Of a stretch of 64,000 nucleotides of DNA, positions 32,416-44,304 are shown in pieces (the first letter of the stretch is position 1; each line of letters begins with the position of its first letter). A model generated the notes under the pieces. It had not been told where the DNA came from and made no database searches. It saw only the letters and a program-made list of their open reading frames with translations. Made by a program: the position numbers and the translations under genes. Origin of the DNA: Porphyra umbilicalis (Eukaryota; Rhodophyta; Bangiophyceae; Bangiales; Bangiaceae); contig KV918905.1 of the NCBI GenBank assembly GCA_002049455.2, forward strand, positions 1 through 64,000. The letters are read 5' to 3'.

Positions 32416-33829
32416 CACCCCGTCCGGCAATCGGACGAAGCCCGCACAGCACCTTCGCGCTCAACTCCACCGTGCTGGTAACCCTACTCAGGCACACTTC
32501 CGCAGAGCGTGCAGCCACCACCACGCTCCCCGCACCGAGCCGATCTTAAGAGAAACCTCGCGTGCGCCTGAATCCACCCGCAGGGATGCGCGACCGGCAC
32601 AAGGATGTGCATACAATAAATAGATTGAGCAAACAGGATTGTGAGTGGTGGCATCATGCCAACGATGATTGTTTACCTCGCGGTGAGCAGTCATACATCA
32701 AGAAACCCACTGGCACTACACGAGGCCGACCTTTGCCCAGTCCGACAAATGACCGCCCGCAGACTCGCACATCTTTCATTCTTCGCTCCTGATACCGCTG
32801 AGCACCGAGAAGGCCCCAGCTTCGAAGAGACGACCGACATCGACAAGAAGAACTGGATTGCTATCCAATGCAGTACCGATCGAACCCCATCAACCCCCAT
32901 CAGCGCATCGAAATTGACCGGAGAAGGGAGCCGTTGATGGGGGCATCCGAATTCCCGTGCAAACTTTCGATGGACATGATGTCATCGACACTGGCTCGAC
33001 ATCAGATACTTGCTGTCCTGCACATCAACATGCGCTGCTTCTCGTAATTGTGATCTAAGTCAGGCAGATTGTTTCCGCCTCGTCATCGTCTCGACCAAAT
33101 CGGCGACATTCTTGTTCGCGCCGGCGGATGCCGATAGCACAAGGCTTCGTCTGGAAAATCGCGCGGAGTTGGCGACATGTGAAAGCGCTGAGCACCACGA
33201 AGCGCACCGCAAATCGCCATGAGAGTGCAAAACAAAATCGTGACATGCATAGTGTCTTGTAAGTATTCCTCGTCCCAACGTTGGTGAGGGCCGGCACCAC
33301 GTCGGGATCACCTTATGTACATCGTGTCTCCGCCATCGCTTCGACTTCACCGCGCCGGATGTGGAGTCCGCCGGGAGGACGGCCAGCCGGCACCACTGCG
33401 AATGCAATTGACGAAGCACACTTCTTAGCATTGGTAAGTTGGTCGTCGTCAATTGTGCTTTGACTTAACCGTCAGCTCCGACGGACCCGGGTCGGCGTCC
33501 ATCAACGTTCCCCCCATCGATTAGTTCCATCAATCTCCATCATGTGACCCCTAAAATGGGGCAGAACGCTGGGATGGGCGTCCCGTCCAAATAGGCCGTC
33601 GATGGGTTTCCAGTCCTTTCTCTCGATGTCGTCGTCTCATCTTCAACCTAAAAGCCTTGCCATATGCGTCGCCCGTCGCCTCTGTTGCACCAATGTTGCC
33701 GGTGATTTTTGTCACGTCGCTCCTCGTGGCATCACGCTCTGTCTTGGGCATCCCCCTGGTGGTGACCATCGCTCCACTGGTGTGACATCACGATGATTGG
33801 GGAGCGTCGATGGAGTGCCATCGTCCCTA
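32416..33829. other. Upstream region of the NLR-like gene, no other gene supported
   Basis: Short frames only. An AATAAATA element at about 32615 lies roughly 200 bp upstream of the NLR-like start codon, but I cannot assign a promoter with confidence. At 32885-32945 CCCCATCAAC-type motifs occur in both orientations. Confidence 0.35.
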
Positions 33830-33933
33830 CAGCCGTTCTCCCAAAAATCCTGCAATCCAACTCTTGCAAAAGAGTTCCTAATCGGCCTCTGAGGGGTCGT
33901 AGAGGCCCATTTAAAACTCTTTTGAGACGGCTG
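33830..33933. mobile_element. Foldback element, degenerate copy, TA target duplication
   Basis: Related to 34489-34620. It starts CAGCCGTTCTCCCAAAAATC and ends GACGGCTG, flanked by TA. The right arm has lost about 30 bp, so pairing is partial. Confidence 0.7.
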
Positions 33934-34488
33934 TATCATCGAAAAAGCTGTCGACACCAACGCTACCCGAGCGCCTGCTGACGCGGCGAGTGGCCGGACG
34001 GCAGGTCCAGGTGTTTGGGCTTGTTGGCGACCAACGAACCCCCAACGAGGGATTTTCATGTTCGAGCTTCAAAAGTTGACTGATGGACACAGAAATTTTG
34101 ACTGAGCATGTGCTTGGCCGGTGAAATGGTCGTGTCATAGGATTGGTTCCCGATTTTTCTATCGGATGTGACCCCAAAGTCAACGAGCATTCCAAGCCAG
34201 AAGCGGAACAGGCGAGCGTCGTGGACAACGACTGACAACTCATCAAGGGTCGGAGCCACTGACAAACTACAGAGAGGAGCGCAGACACCTCTTGAAGGTG
34301 GTGTTCCTAGTGGTATTTATCTTACGCCCAAGTTTCTCCCAGCACCACTGCCCCTGTGCGGAGCCTGGCGCGCTGCGCGTGGGTCAGCGGCATCCGATGC
34401 CTATTCCCACACGAATAAGCCGCCGCAGCATAATGGTACGAGGCTGTCGCCTCGCACTGAAATGAGAGCCTTGGTTGACATACGTGTA

Positions 34489-34620
34489 CAGCTGTTCTCC
34501 CAAAAATCCCGCACTCCAACTGTTGCAAAAGAGTTCCAAATCGGCCTCTGCGGGGTCGTAGAGGCCGATTTGGAACTCTTTTGCAACTGTTGGAGTGCGG
34601 GATTTTTGGGAGAACGGCTG
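34489..34620. mobile_element. Foldback MITE: 61-bp arms, 10-bp loop, TA duplication
   Basis: Arms 34489-34549 and 34560-34620 are inverted repeats with two mismatches around the loop GCGGGGTCGT. Termini are CAGC(T/C)GTTCTCCCAAAAA and flanks are TA. The CAG start and TA duplication fit a pogo/mariner-type MITE. If transcribed it would fold into a nearly perfect 61-bp RNA hairpin, a plausible small-RNA precursor. Confidence 0.9.
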
Positions 34621-34642
34621 TAGTCGAAGCTAACGTACTCAC

Positions 34643-35551
34643 ATGGATGGACCTTCGGCGGCGGCCACGCCCAACCTGCTTCTCCCTGCTGTCTCTCCAC
34701 TCATACTTCCACGTCTGGTGCACCCGGAGTGTTCGTCCAGATACTCACTCTTCTCCTGCGCCCGCATCCGGGGCACCTGGGTTGCTCCTCCTGGCATTCG
34801 CTCCACCCTCACGCCGGCGTCCGGCGCGCCCGTCGCCGTATTGGCAACGGGCACGACGACTACGGCAGCGACGCCATCGGCAGCTGCCGCGCCCGTGTTG
34901 CTCCCCTCTAGTGCCCCCCTCTCTAATGCCCATATCCGATGCACCCGGGTTGCACCTCCCACCACTCGCCCCGTCCTCACCCTCGCGTCCCGCGTGCCGT
35001 CTGCTGTATCGGCGCCGGAAGTGACCTGTATGGGCGGCGGACGTGACTACTACAGCGGTGACACCCCGCGCCCGGGTGCTCCCTTCCACTGTCCTCCCAC
35101 TCGCACACCTGAGTCTGTTGCAAGCGCTTTTGCCTTGGCGGCGGACGTCACGATTACGGCAGCCACGCTCTCGGCGGTGGCCGTGACCGGGTGGCTCCCC
35201 CCCAACATTCCCTCCATCACAACCGGGTCCGAGTCACCCGCCGCGCGCGTTTTTGTCCACCGCGGCAACTGCGGCACGAACAGCGACGCCCGGATGAAGG
35301 CGGTCTGCGGCAGACTGGCGGCGGCTTCATACGCCGCGATCGTGGTGTATGAGAACAGTATGTTTCCGAACTATCTTCGTAATAAAGCTCGTTGCCTATT
35401 CCCAGCTCATGAGGACAGTGTGCCGAAAAACTGTCGCCTCGTGCGTACCCCTGGAACTGGCCTCGATCAGACCCGAACGTTGAACCCCCCTCGTTCGTCC
35501 TGGCAGACTGCATCGAGCGTGGCGCTGTTCGGCTCGTGCTCGACGGATTAA
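34643..35551 (+). CDS. Unrecognised ORF with internal imperfect repeat
   Basis: 302 codons from ATG, starting 22 bp after the foldback element. Ala/Pro/Ser/Thr-rich. Two blocks about 166 bp apart encode similar strings (RIRGTWVAPPGIRSTLTPAS and HIRCTRVAPPTTRPVLTLAS), so the first half is a tandem duplication. The C-terminal third is less biased (FVHRGNCGTNSDARMKAVCG) and most likely to be real protein. No family recognised. It may be a chance frame over a minisatellite. Confidence 0.25.
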   Translation: MDGPSAAATPNLLLPAVSPLILPRLVHPECSSRYSLFSCARIRGTWVAPPGIRSTLTPASGAPVAVLATGTTTTAATPSAAAAPVLLPSSAPLSNAHIRCTRVAPPTTRPVLTLASRVPSAVSAPEVTCMGGGRDYYSGDTPRPGAPFHCPPTRTPESVASAFALAADVTITAATLSAVAVTGWLPPNIPSITTGSESPAARVFVHRGNCGTNSDARMKAVCGRLAAASYAAIVVYENSMFPNYLRNKARCLFPAHEDSVPKNCRLVRTPGTGLDQTRTLNPPRSSWQTASSVALFGSCSTD

Positions 35552-37250
35552 GAAACCGAACAGGGACTGGCCTGGTTCGGGCCGCGAGCTTTTCCGTGTA
35601 TCATGAGGTCGACCGCTCTACAGCGACGGTCGTGGGAGCCCATTCTGGCCGCGGAACCGTCTCTACCTGTCTCCCACAGGTGTCGGGGCGCCCTTGGCCG
35701 AGTGAGTTGCTGAGGGGGTCTATTTCGAAGCCGATTACTACTGTACCTGCAGTCGCGTCAAAAGGACACAGGTGAATTATGGGCAAGGGGTAAGCCATCG
35801 AACAATCGAATGAATACAGGATCTGATGGTGTGACTCTCTGCATCCGGGGGGCCATCTGTCCCCATCGTCACCCACACCCTCACGCCGCCAATCATTGAT
35901 CCGCTTTCGGTGTGTCCTCCAATCATGTGTGGAATTCATAGTTTCTCCGCACCGTGCCATGTTTCGACTGGGGCCGACAGTTTGTGTGGCTGTGGTGCGT
36001 TTGCGCCTGTCGGGCCGTTACGGGCCGGCAGCTCATGTGTGCGCCCAGCGTCTTTGAGAGGGGGGCGCCTGGACGGCTTGCTTGGCCGGGCTTGGCCCGC
36101 TCACGCGCGCGTGGGGACATGAGAGAGCACCCCGCACCGGCTGGCCGCGGGGGCGGCTGGCAGTCAATCCCTATACAACCTTAGCTGAGTTCAGGCCGAC
36201 CGTCGGAAGGCTTCTAAATGGCGGATGAGTCCCATTTTTTGGAGAACAAAGGTAGCTTGTGTCTGGATCGAGCAAGCGAAACCGCTTACCGCAAGCAGTC
36301 GATGCGACAGAGGTACAACCAGTCTCACAACTATTGCTTCTCAGGTGTCTAATATATTGAAATTGACTGTAGCACCGACCGCCGTCGGGCCCCCAACATG
36401 GGTCCGCCGGCCTGTCGGTGGACGGGCGTGTATGAGGAGTACGCTGCATTTGTGGCGGGTCAAAAATCACGTACAATGAAGATTCTATCGAAACCTGCCG
36501 CACGAGGGTTCTTTCCTGTTCATATTCGCCGCTTTCCCACAGTTGGGTCAATCTCGTGACCACCTATGCAAGCAGCAACATGACTGCAAATGACAGATGG
36601 ATCGCACTTTTGGGCGTCCGTTGGATGAATTTCAGGCGATGTCAATCATATGTTGGACATTTCTGCGATGCGCCGCTCACTGACGGATCAAGCATCGAGC
36701 CCCTTTTGGTCACACTATCAGGTGGATGTCGGTCACCAGGGGTGTTGCCGAGGGAGCCCTCCCTCCAGTCAAGTGTAGCTGCGGCCGTACAGCGGACACG
36801 CATCGGAGCAATCCAGCTTGTCAGGCGAGCAAATCCGTGTTGCTCGCAACGGCTGCTTGGCGTCGGTGTGGCAAGCAAGGTGGGCTCCCAGGAGCCCAAG
36901 GCCGGCTCAAAGGGTACAAGAAGGCCGCAGGGGGGTGGTTGTCGGTTTGTCTCCTCCCCTGGCTGCTGACGTGGCCACCCGCTGTGCACCTCACCGTGTC
37001 GCCAAATCCATTCTGGCACCCCTTCCGGCGCCCTTCTCGCTCTCTTGCCAACTCACCCAAGTCGTTATCCTCGGGGGGGCCGCTCTACCTCGACCTTGCC
37101 AGCCCACCAAGGACCGCCCTCCACCTGGGCGGCCTCCATCCCACGGCACTGGCGGTGTCATCCTACGCATCCTGTACCAAGGGGGGCCGCGCAAGACGAG
37201 ACGTTGCCGCCTGGGGCAAGTAGTCATCCGGAGTTGGGGCGGCAAATTCA
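35552..37250. other. No supported gene
   Basis: Short overlapping frames only, none with known motifs. Confidence 0.4.
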
Positions 37251-37391
37251 ATGACGGCCATTAGCATGGAGACGCCGCCGGATTCGTCGCCAGACGCGGC
37301 GAAGACTCCGAAGCCGCCGACGCCGCCGCCGCCGCCGCCGCCTCCCAAGGTCGAGAAGAAGCCGGCTGATGCCATCTTGGAACCAGAATAA
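37251..37391 (+). CDS. Possible 46-residue proline-rich ORF
   Basis: ATG to TAA. The peptide has an acidic start (METPPDSSPDAAK), a central run of about eight prolines encoded by CCG repeats and a charged end (KVEKKPADAILEPE). It lies in an otherwise gene-poor region and could be a small protein, the last exon of a larger gene, or chance. No family recognised. Confidence 0.25.
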   Translation: MTAISMETPPDSSPDAAKTPKPPTPPPPPPPPKVEKKPADAILEPE

Positions 37392-40299
37392 ACCGCGCCC
37401 GTGGTGCGCGTCTCACTGCCTCGGAACTTACAACACTCATCAGTCCCTAGTCACGTTAGTGACTGTCAGTGTCGACGTCGGCGTCATACCGCACCACAAC
37501 AGCTTCCTTCTCCGCCGCCTATTCCCTCTTGGCCCACACCACAGCGCGGTCGCCACCATCGGAGCCCACAAGACAAGTGCCCTTCCTCCAAGTGATACGG
37601 GCAGCGCCCCGCCCACCGACCCCCACGGGCACCGCGGACAGACGCTGGGCGCGCAGCACCACCGCGTAAATGCGGTCAAACCATGGTGCTCCCAACGCTC
37701 CCGGCGTCACGTCCGTCCCCCTCTCCCCCTGCGCCAGCGAAACGCATCGCACAGACTCAGCCGCCGGTAGGCACGCGTGGCGGGTGGCAGATGCTGTGCC
37801 ACGCTGCCACGGCCACGGTGGCGGCGGCGGCGCAACGGGGATGCTATCTGTCCAGCGCTCCCTCGTGCTGCGGCAGCGGTGGGTCGCTGCCGTCGTGGCC
37901 GCTGCGCGTGGCACAATGGTCGCGCCCGCCGCCGCTATGGCCGTGAAGCCAGCGGCCACATCACGGCACGGCCGCCGGTCGGCCGCCGCTCTTTCTGCGG
38001 GAAGAGGGGGCTTGGAGGGGGCAATGCTGCCACCGACGGCCGCGCCGCACCCGGATGCGAGCGCGTGCCGCGCGCCGTGCCGCTCTACGGCAGCGGCGGC
38101 GTGGTGGCCGTGCCGTATTGGGGCAGTGTGCGTCCCCCCCCCCCCCTTCCCGCCTCACCCAGCGCCGCCCCAGTTGCCTTCCCGCAACGCACAGCGGACG
38201 GGTCTGCCGCAGCTGCTCTGTGCTACCGCGGCGGCGGTGGCGGCAGCCGCAACGGCGCCGACCACTCCTTGCGCCACCGCCGGCCGTCGGCCGCCCCGCG
38301 TGGGAGCGCGTTGACGAAAACGACTGCCACCGACGGCCGCGCGGCGGGTACCCGCGTGGTCGCCGCGGCGGCGTGGTCGCTGCAGCTGCCGGCGCCAGCG
38401 GTTACCGTGCCCACACGGGCAGTGGCACCGCCGCCCACACGCGGACGCGCGGCACGTCGCCTATGGCGCCCCCCCTCTCCCCCGCCGCCCACCGCGCGGC
38501 GGCACCCGTCCGAGGTCCGGCGGCATTGCCGACGACGCCCGCCAGCGAAGGCACAGCCGCTGCCCAATCATCTTGGGGGCGGGGGTGGCGGCGGCGCGGC
38601 AGCTTTCTGCAACTGCAGCCACAGCGGTGGGCGCCGCCACCACCACCGTCGCCACCACCCGCACCCGTGCCCTCACCCGCACACAGCGATTCCCAGGCTT
38701 CCCCCCCGCAGCGCGCCGCCCATCGACGCTGCGTCAACAGCGTCAGCGGCCGCGCCCGCCGCGCGCGTCCCCGGCCGCCATCCGCGACGCCGCCGCCGGT
38801 CGGCCGCCCATTCTTTGTCGGGGTGGGGCTGCCGACGAGCACGCCCGCGACGCCATCGCCGGCCAGCCACAAGTATTGGAAAGGGGGGTGAGAAGGGTCG
38901 CCGTGCCCACTGCCGGTGCCGCGCGCGCCAACGTGCTGCAATAGTGGGGGCGGGCGCCGCGGCAGCGGCAGCGGTTGCCACCCCGTTTCGCCGTTAGCCG
39001 TCCCCGTCCAACTGTTCCCTGCAGTCACGGTACCGCCAGCAGGACGAAGCCCTCCCGCGGCACACCCCAATCTCGATGGGACCATCACGATCAAGGACAA
39101 TCTCCTACAAGCCGCACGGCACATCCGTGCTGGGCGGCAGAACAACAGAACGCGGAACAGGTTCGCTGTTGGGCAACAGCCGAACCAAGACCATCTGTCG
39201 GGGCCGTCTATTCGGGAACAGAGCTCGAGCAAATTGCACTTCTGTTGGGCTCGGCTGTTGGCCTCTCTCGTGGGGGGGCCTTGAGTTTGCCAAGACTTCC
39301 TCGTGCGTGAAACGGGTTGCAGAGCAGGTTATGATAGCTGCAAAAAATATAGGGAGAGGAGAGGACTATGGCAGATCCCTAAAAACTGGGCCCACCTCGT
39401 TTTCCCGACGCGGCGGGGGAAAACGTGCTGTCAGCAAACGTGCGGGACGCTCGTCCAATGACATTCGCGCATCAGTGGACCGATGAGAACGGTGGCGACA
39501 TCTCCCGTGGTCATCCTTAGACAGTTTCGTGCAAGGGCAAACAAATGAGGTCACGAGGCCATTCCGGGGAAGCGGCCCGCAGCCGTCCGTTTGAGAATGT
39601 CACTCGAAAGCCCCTACGTCTTGTTGCATCCCAGGGCTGCCAGGCCAGCTCCAGAGACCTCCCAGCCGGCGCCCGTTTCGCGTAGCGCTCAGGACGAGGC
39701 TGGCTTTGGTCGGCCCCTCCACGTACTTCGCTGAGTGACTCCTCTTTTTGCAGACCGGTACGACTTGTCCCAATCCGATGTCCCGGCTCCCACAGTTTGC
39801 ACGTCGCGGGTGGGCCCTTGTTCTTTGTGGCTATCGCAGCGTCGTCGTGCCCCGTCTCGTCCTTCCCTCCACGCCGTGGCCCCCACCGCCCGACTGGACC
39901 ACCCGTACGAAGGGGCACCTGGCGATGGTGTCAAACGATGATGGTCATCGCCGTAACCCCATCGGCCCACCTCGTCAAACCTCACCGCAGACGACGTGCT
40001 CACCTGGGGTCGGCGTCGGTCTTTCCTCTACGCTCGGGGGCCGAATCAGACGTCCGTTGGGCCTGTCATACTCACCTGTGCCATATTCCCTAGCCCATCG
40101 CTCGTCTTCAACGTCAACGGGACGGCCTCACTCGCCCTCAACTCCCCCCCCCGCCCTCCCATTCTCCCCGTCGGCAACGTCACGGCCTTCCTCACCACCG
40201 GGGGCTTCTCCTCCCGCCCACCCAGCGTGTCGTGCACGTGGACGCGGCCGCAACGTCTGTCCGTGCGAACGGTGGACGCGGCGGCACCGGCGGGCGTGC
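37392..40299. other. GC-rich region, no supported gene
   Basis: From 37.8 to 39.0 kb the DNA is GCC/CGG-rich, with all frames open. From 39.75 to 40.33 kb a plus-strand frame (39996-40334) is less biased (FPSPSLVFNVNGTASLALNS) but unrecognised. Confidence 0.4.
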
Positions 40300-40860
40300 C
40301 CGAGGGCGGGGCACCACCGCGTCGTGCCCACTGACGGACGCCGGCAGAGGTCGACAACGACGTGGTACGCCGGCGTCGTGTCCTGCGGCCGACACCGGTG
40401 GTCATTGACGACGACAGAGCACGCCCGCGTCGTGCCCCTCGGCGGACGCCTACGGGCGTCGCAACGACCGGGTACGCACGTGTCGTGCTCTCTGACGGAC
40501 GACGACGGGCGTGGACAACGACGGGGCACGTCCGCGTCTTGCTCCTCGACGGACGCCAAAGGGCGTCGACAACGGCGGGGTACGCCCACGTCGTGCTCAT
40601 CGGCGGATGCCGACGGGCGTCGACGACGACGGCGTACGCCCGCGACGTGCTCATCGACGGACGCCAACGGGCGATGACATCGACGGCGCACGCCCGCGTC
40701 GTGCTCATCTACGGACGACACCGGGCGACGAAAACGACGAGCTGCGCACTTGTCGTGCTCCTCGGCGGACGCCAACTGGCGACGACATCGACAGCACCCG
40801 CCCGCGTTGTGCTCATCGACAAACGCTGACGGGCGGCGACAACGACGTGGTACGGCCGGT
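40300..40860 (+). repeat. 54-bp minisatellite (18-codon unit)
   Basis: About ten copies. GTGCTC anchors occur at 40485, 40539 (one variant base), 40593, 40647, 40701, 40755 and 40809, exactly 54 bp apart; weaker copies precede at about 40324, 40378 and 40432. Because 54 is a multiple of three, frames on both strands read regular 18-residue repeats (for example VVLIDGRQRAMTSTAHAR). It ends about 160 bp before the Tc1/mariner transposase frame. Coding function is possible but unsupported. Confidence 0.85.
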
Positions 40861-41044
40861 CGCTCCGGCTGTCCCTTTCGCGCCTCATCGGACCTGTCTG
40901 TTAACGCTTACACTTGTCGTGGGAGTCATCTGAGCGAGACAGCGCTCAAAGCCCGCACGCGCGGTCAAGTCCACTCTCGGAGGCCTTGGCCGCTCGTGGC
41001 GGCGCGGCATGTAGAGCATCGAGGTGCGCTTTGTCGCTCTGTCG

Positions 41045-42055
41045 ATGCATCACAACAACGTGCCTCGTGCGACCATCCACAAGAACATTGGAGTCCGCAA
41101 GTCGAGGCTGAAGCGCTGGGCAGCCTACTATCGGGAGCACGGCTCGCCATGGCGTGACCCCGTCCACCGCAATTTGCATGCCAGCAGTTACTGGTTTGAC
41201 GACCGACTGATGTCGGCGTTGGTGATGCTCGTTCGCGAGAACCCCCGGGCACTGCTTCGAGAGCACGCGGCCATGCTCAAGGCTATGCGGGACCACCCTA
41301 GCGGGGAGTTTGTTGGTCTTCGCTGTTCTCAGAGCACCGTCGACCTGCACATACGGCGACTTGGCTTTACCCGCAAGGTCGTGCTTCGACTCTTTCGCGA
41401 GTCGTTGGAGCCTCTTCGCAGGGCGCACGCCGTCACCCGACGGCGCATCCCGCGTCGGCGTATTGTCTCCGTCGACGCGACGCACACGGATGGTGGAGAC
41501 GTTTTTCGGTGGTACGGCCGCGCACTTGCGCATGAGCGTACCCACGAGCGTGGTCGGGATCCGAGATCGGTCCTCCGCACGAGCACTACTATGGCGGTGT
41601 CGGCGGACGGCCGCATTCTCGGCTTCCAGTCCGTCATCGTGCGTGACGGCGGACTGAAGGCGGCCGACTGGCGTCTCTTTCTGCAGCTGCTCATACCTAA
41701 GCTGGGCGTCTACGTCTCCGGTCGCCCATGGCACCTGCAGTCGTCCAACTATGTGGTCATGTTTGACACTGCACCGATCCACACCGTGGGTGGCGACACC
41801 TTCCTTGGAAACAACGGCGTGCCATTCTTGCAGTTGCCGGCGTACAGCCCCGACTGGCAGCCCATTGAAGGCGTTTTCAATGACCTCAATGTCATTATTC
41901 GAAATCTCGTGTACGTTCAGCCCGATCTTTTGGAGAATCCACACCTGTTGCAAGCGCGTGCGGCGAGTTTCATCACTCGACGTCAGATAATTCTTCAATT
42001 TGAACGGGTGGACAAGGTCATTGACGCGGTGCTGTCCCAATGCAAATATTGTTGA
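41045..42055 (+). CDS. Tc1/mariner (IS630-type) DDE transposase
   Basis: 336 codons from the ATG at 41045; in-frame codons before it (IEVRFVALS) look like the start of the same helix-turn-helix but lack an ATG after the TAG at 41012, so a little N-terminus may be missing. Order: HTH (ATIHKNIGVRKSRLKRW), a second DNA-binding part, then the DDE domain. Candidate catalytic residues are Asp144 (VSVDATH), Asp241 (MFDTAPIH) and Glu275 (SPDWQPIEGVF), with 33 residues between the last two by my count. It cuts and pastes elements flanked by TA. The frame is intact. I did not find matching terminal inverted repeats around it, so I cannot define the element. Confidence 0.85.
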   Translation: MHHNNVPRATIHKNIGVRKSRLKRWAAYYREHGSPWRDPVHRNLHASSYWFDDRLMSALVMLVRENPRALLREHAAMLKAMRDHPSGEFVGLRCSQSTVDLHIRRLGFTRKVVLRLFRESLEPLRRAHAVTRRRIPRRRIVSVDATHTDGGDVFRWYGRALAHERTHERGRDPRSVLRTSTTMAVSADGRILGFQSVIVRDGGLKAADWRLFLQLLIPKLGVYVSGRPWHLQSSNYVVMFDTAPIHTVGGDTFLGNNGVPFLQLPAYSPDWQPIEGVFNDLNVIIRNLVYVQPDLLENPHLLQARAASFITRRQIILQFERVDKVIDAVLSQCKYC

Positions 42056-43824
42056 ACAATTCGATCGTGGTCGCACAATATTTTGAATAAGCGCATCGTC
42101 CTTTCCACCTCAGAGCGCCTCGCACGGCCCAGCACGGTCGAGGCAGCCGAACAGCACGCTTTCGGTGCTGTCCCTGTGAAAGACGCAGGGAGACGGGTAG
42201 GGGTCATGTAACATGATCGTTTCCATCCGTTTTTAAATATGTTGCGATCGATCGATTTGGGTTCGGGCTTCGGAGTATGATCGCTTGCCATCCTTTTTTT
42301 GATTCCAATCGATCGGTCAGCGACGTTCCCGTGGAGAAAAATGGCAGAGCCGGCTAGAGTGCAATATCCACCTCACCTCCGCGTCCCCCTGAGCCCGACG
42401 ATGTGCTGCCTGCCTCTTCCATCGCGCACCGGGGCGTCGGCACCGGCGCCATTTGTAATTGTACTGTCTGACGAGCAAGGCAGTTTCCACATGAATGTCA
42501 TTCTTCTGTGGAATGGGATCACGGGGTGGGCATTCTGCTGCGACAAACTAGTCAACCTCCAATCAGAGCCAAAACGCAGCGTTGACAGACCGTCGGTGCT
42601 GCTCGTGGAATACGCGCGAGCGCACTGCAGGCTTGAGGATCTGGTCGAAAGTGTTGTTCAGACGGGCCGGACTCTCTCACAGTCCAGAGGCGCTACTCGA
42701 AGGGAAAGTTGTGGCACCTCAGGCACAGGGGCACAGGGGCAAGTCGTCATGTACATTCGCTGCCCGCAGGAGTGGAACTGCACCTTGGGAGCCGGCGCAC
42801 GCGGGGACTGCATCTTGGTTGCAGTCACACGGGCGCAGCGGCGTGCTGCAACCTGCGGCCAAGTCAAACACGTTGATGCTTCTGAACTGTTTTTGTCCGC
42901 GACGTGAAATTTAAATAGTTTGAAGCGATCCAAGGCGTTAGGAAGGGCTCCGTTTGTCACCCGATGGACACGCAGGGGTCGCTTTCGGACCAAACGATCG
43001 TCAAGCGTCCCGAAACGAAGAAAGTTTGAAGAAAGTGGTTCAGTGCTCGCGAGTCGAGCAAAGTCTCGCGCGTCGCCGAACCGCGGCCAGACGTTTTCAT
43101 GGCGCCGCTCGCAAGGTTTTGGGACTTTTTCAATGCGTGATCGTCGCGCAACAGCGTTTTCGACCCACTGGGGGGGGGGGGTGCACACGTGCCAGTGCGA
43201 CCGGGTCCGTCGTGCTCTCGCTGTCTGTCGCACCCTCGTCGCCGATCGTTCATCGTCCCCAGCAGCATCTGCGGCCTTCGTTATTGTCAGCCGCCGCCGT
43301 TATCGTCTTGACCACCCTCGTTGCCCTCGCATGCCGTCGTCACAGTCGGTTCAGGCGCATTTGCCTCCTCATCTCGAGGGCGCTGTAGTTCTCGTCGCGG
43401 TCGTCCATCGGCGTCGCCCCGACGACGCACGATGGGTACGGATTGTTGCGGTACGTCAGAGATGTGGAGATTATTGCATCCAGTCGTGCGTGGCCGTGTT
43501 ATGACAAATAGATAGACACGGGCGCGAACTGACGGGAATTGAGGTCTGTAGCTTTCGACACTCACTGTGCTACAGGCGTATGTGTGTCTCCGCCCATGTC
43601 TCTCGATGACCCGTTCGTGCGAAGAGCACGACACTTTAACGGTACGTTGCAGTGAGGGCCCTCTGCGGACTCGAAGACGGATATGGGCAGCGCTTCGGCT
43701 TCTGTTCATTTCTTGATCCGAACGGGATCTCATGCTGTGCTTGATCGCATACTGCGTTGCTCAGTGTCACGGTTGTGCTTCTTGTCGGTCTCACTCTCTT
43801 TTTTGTGATTCAGTCGGGGCTCCC
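42056..43824. other. No supported gene
   Basis: At 42211-42320 two diverged direct copies of an ATGATCG...CCATCC...ATCGATCG stretch occur, possibly a remnant of an element end. The other open frames are short and unrecognised. Confidence 0.4.
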
Positions 43825-44304
43825 TTATTCGTCAGCGTCCAGGATCCTTTTGAGTCGGACTTGGTTCAAGCTGTCGGCCCCGGCGTTTGGGACGCCAGCG
43901 AGGTCGCGAGCGGCGTTGTCGACGGCGCCGTCCCGGCGGCGCTCCCTATGGGCCTGCATGTCGGCGCCGTGTCGGAAGCCATTGGGGCGCCTGATGTGAA
44001 CCAGGGAGGAAGGTGGTGGCTCTTCCTGCGCAGAGACACGCGTGGGGGCGTCGAGAGCGGGGAGGAGGGGCGCTAGCGAGGGGGCGGAGTCGCCGTCCAA
44101 ACCGCACGCGGGCGCGGCCACCCACGGGGGCGGGTGCGGCGGCCACCCACGATGCACCGTAGACAATGCAAGTGCCTGCATGTAGTGGAGGGGCAGTGCC
44201 GGGGCGGCTCGACCAGTCAGTAGGCGCGACCCGGGTCCAACCGTGGCAGCAGACGTGTTCTTTAAGCGTACTCTTTTGGCGGGCGGCCCAATGGAAAAAG
44301 GCAT
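43825..44304 (-). CDS. Unrecognised ORF, 159 residues
   Basis: ATG-initiated. It has a basic start (PPAKRVRLKN), a proline/alanine-rich middle and a less biased C-terminal part (FRHGADMQAHRERRRDGAVD, ending LKRILDADE). The last 50 residues look protein-like (charged, probably helical). No family recognised. The opposite strand is also open, so this is tentative. Confidence 0.25.
   Translation of the reverse strand: MPFSIGPPAKRVRLKNTSAATVGPGSRLLTGRAAPALPLHYMQALALSTVHRGWPPHPPPWVAAPACGLDGDSAPSLAPLLPALDAPTRVSAQEEPPPSSLVHIRRPNGFRHGADMQAHRERRRDGAVDNAARDLAGVPNAGADSLNQVRLKRILDADE

Noticed and set aside
37777..38997. A 406-codon plus-strand open frame
   Set aside because: Low-complexity Arg/Pro/Ala product; other frames are equally open and no motif is seen.
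39165..39265. Inverted CAACAGCCGA(A/G)CC motifs about 80 bp apart
   Set aside because: The arms are short and imperfect with no clear target duplication.
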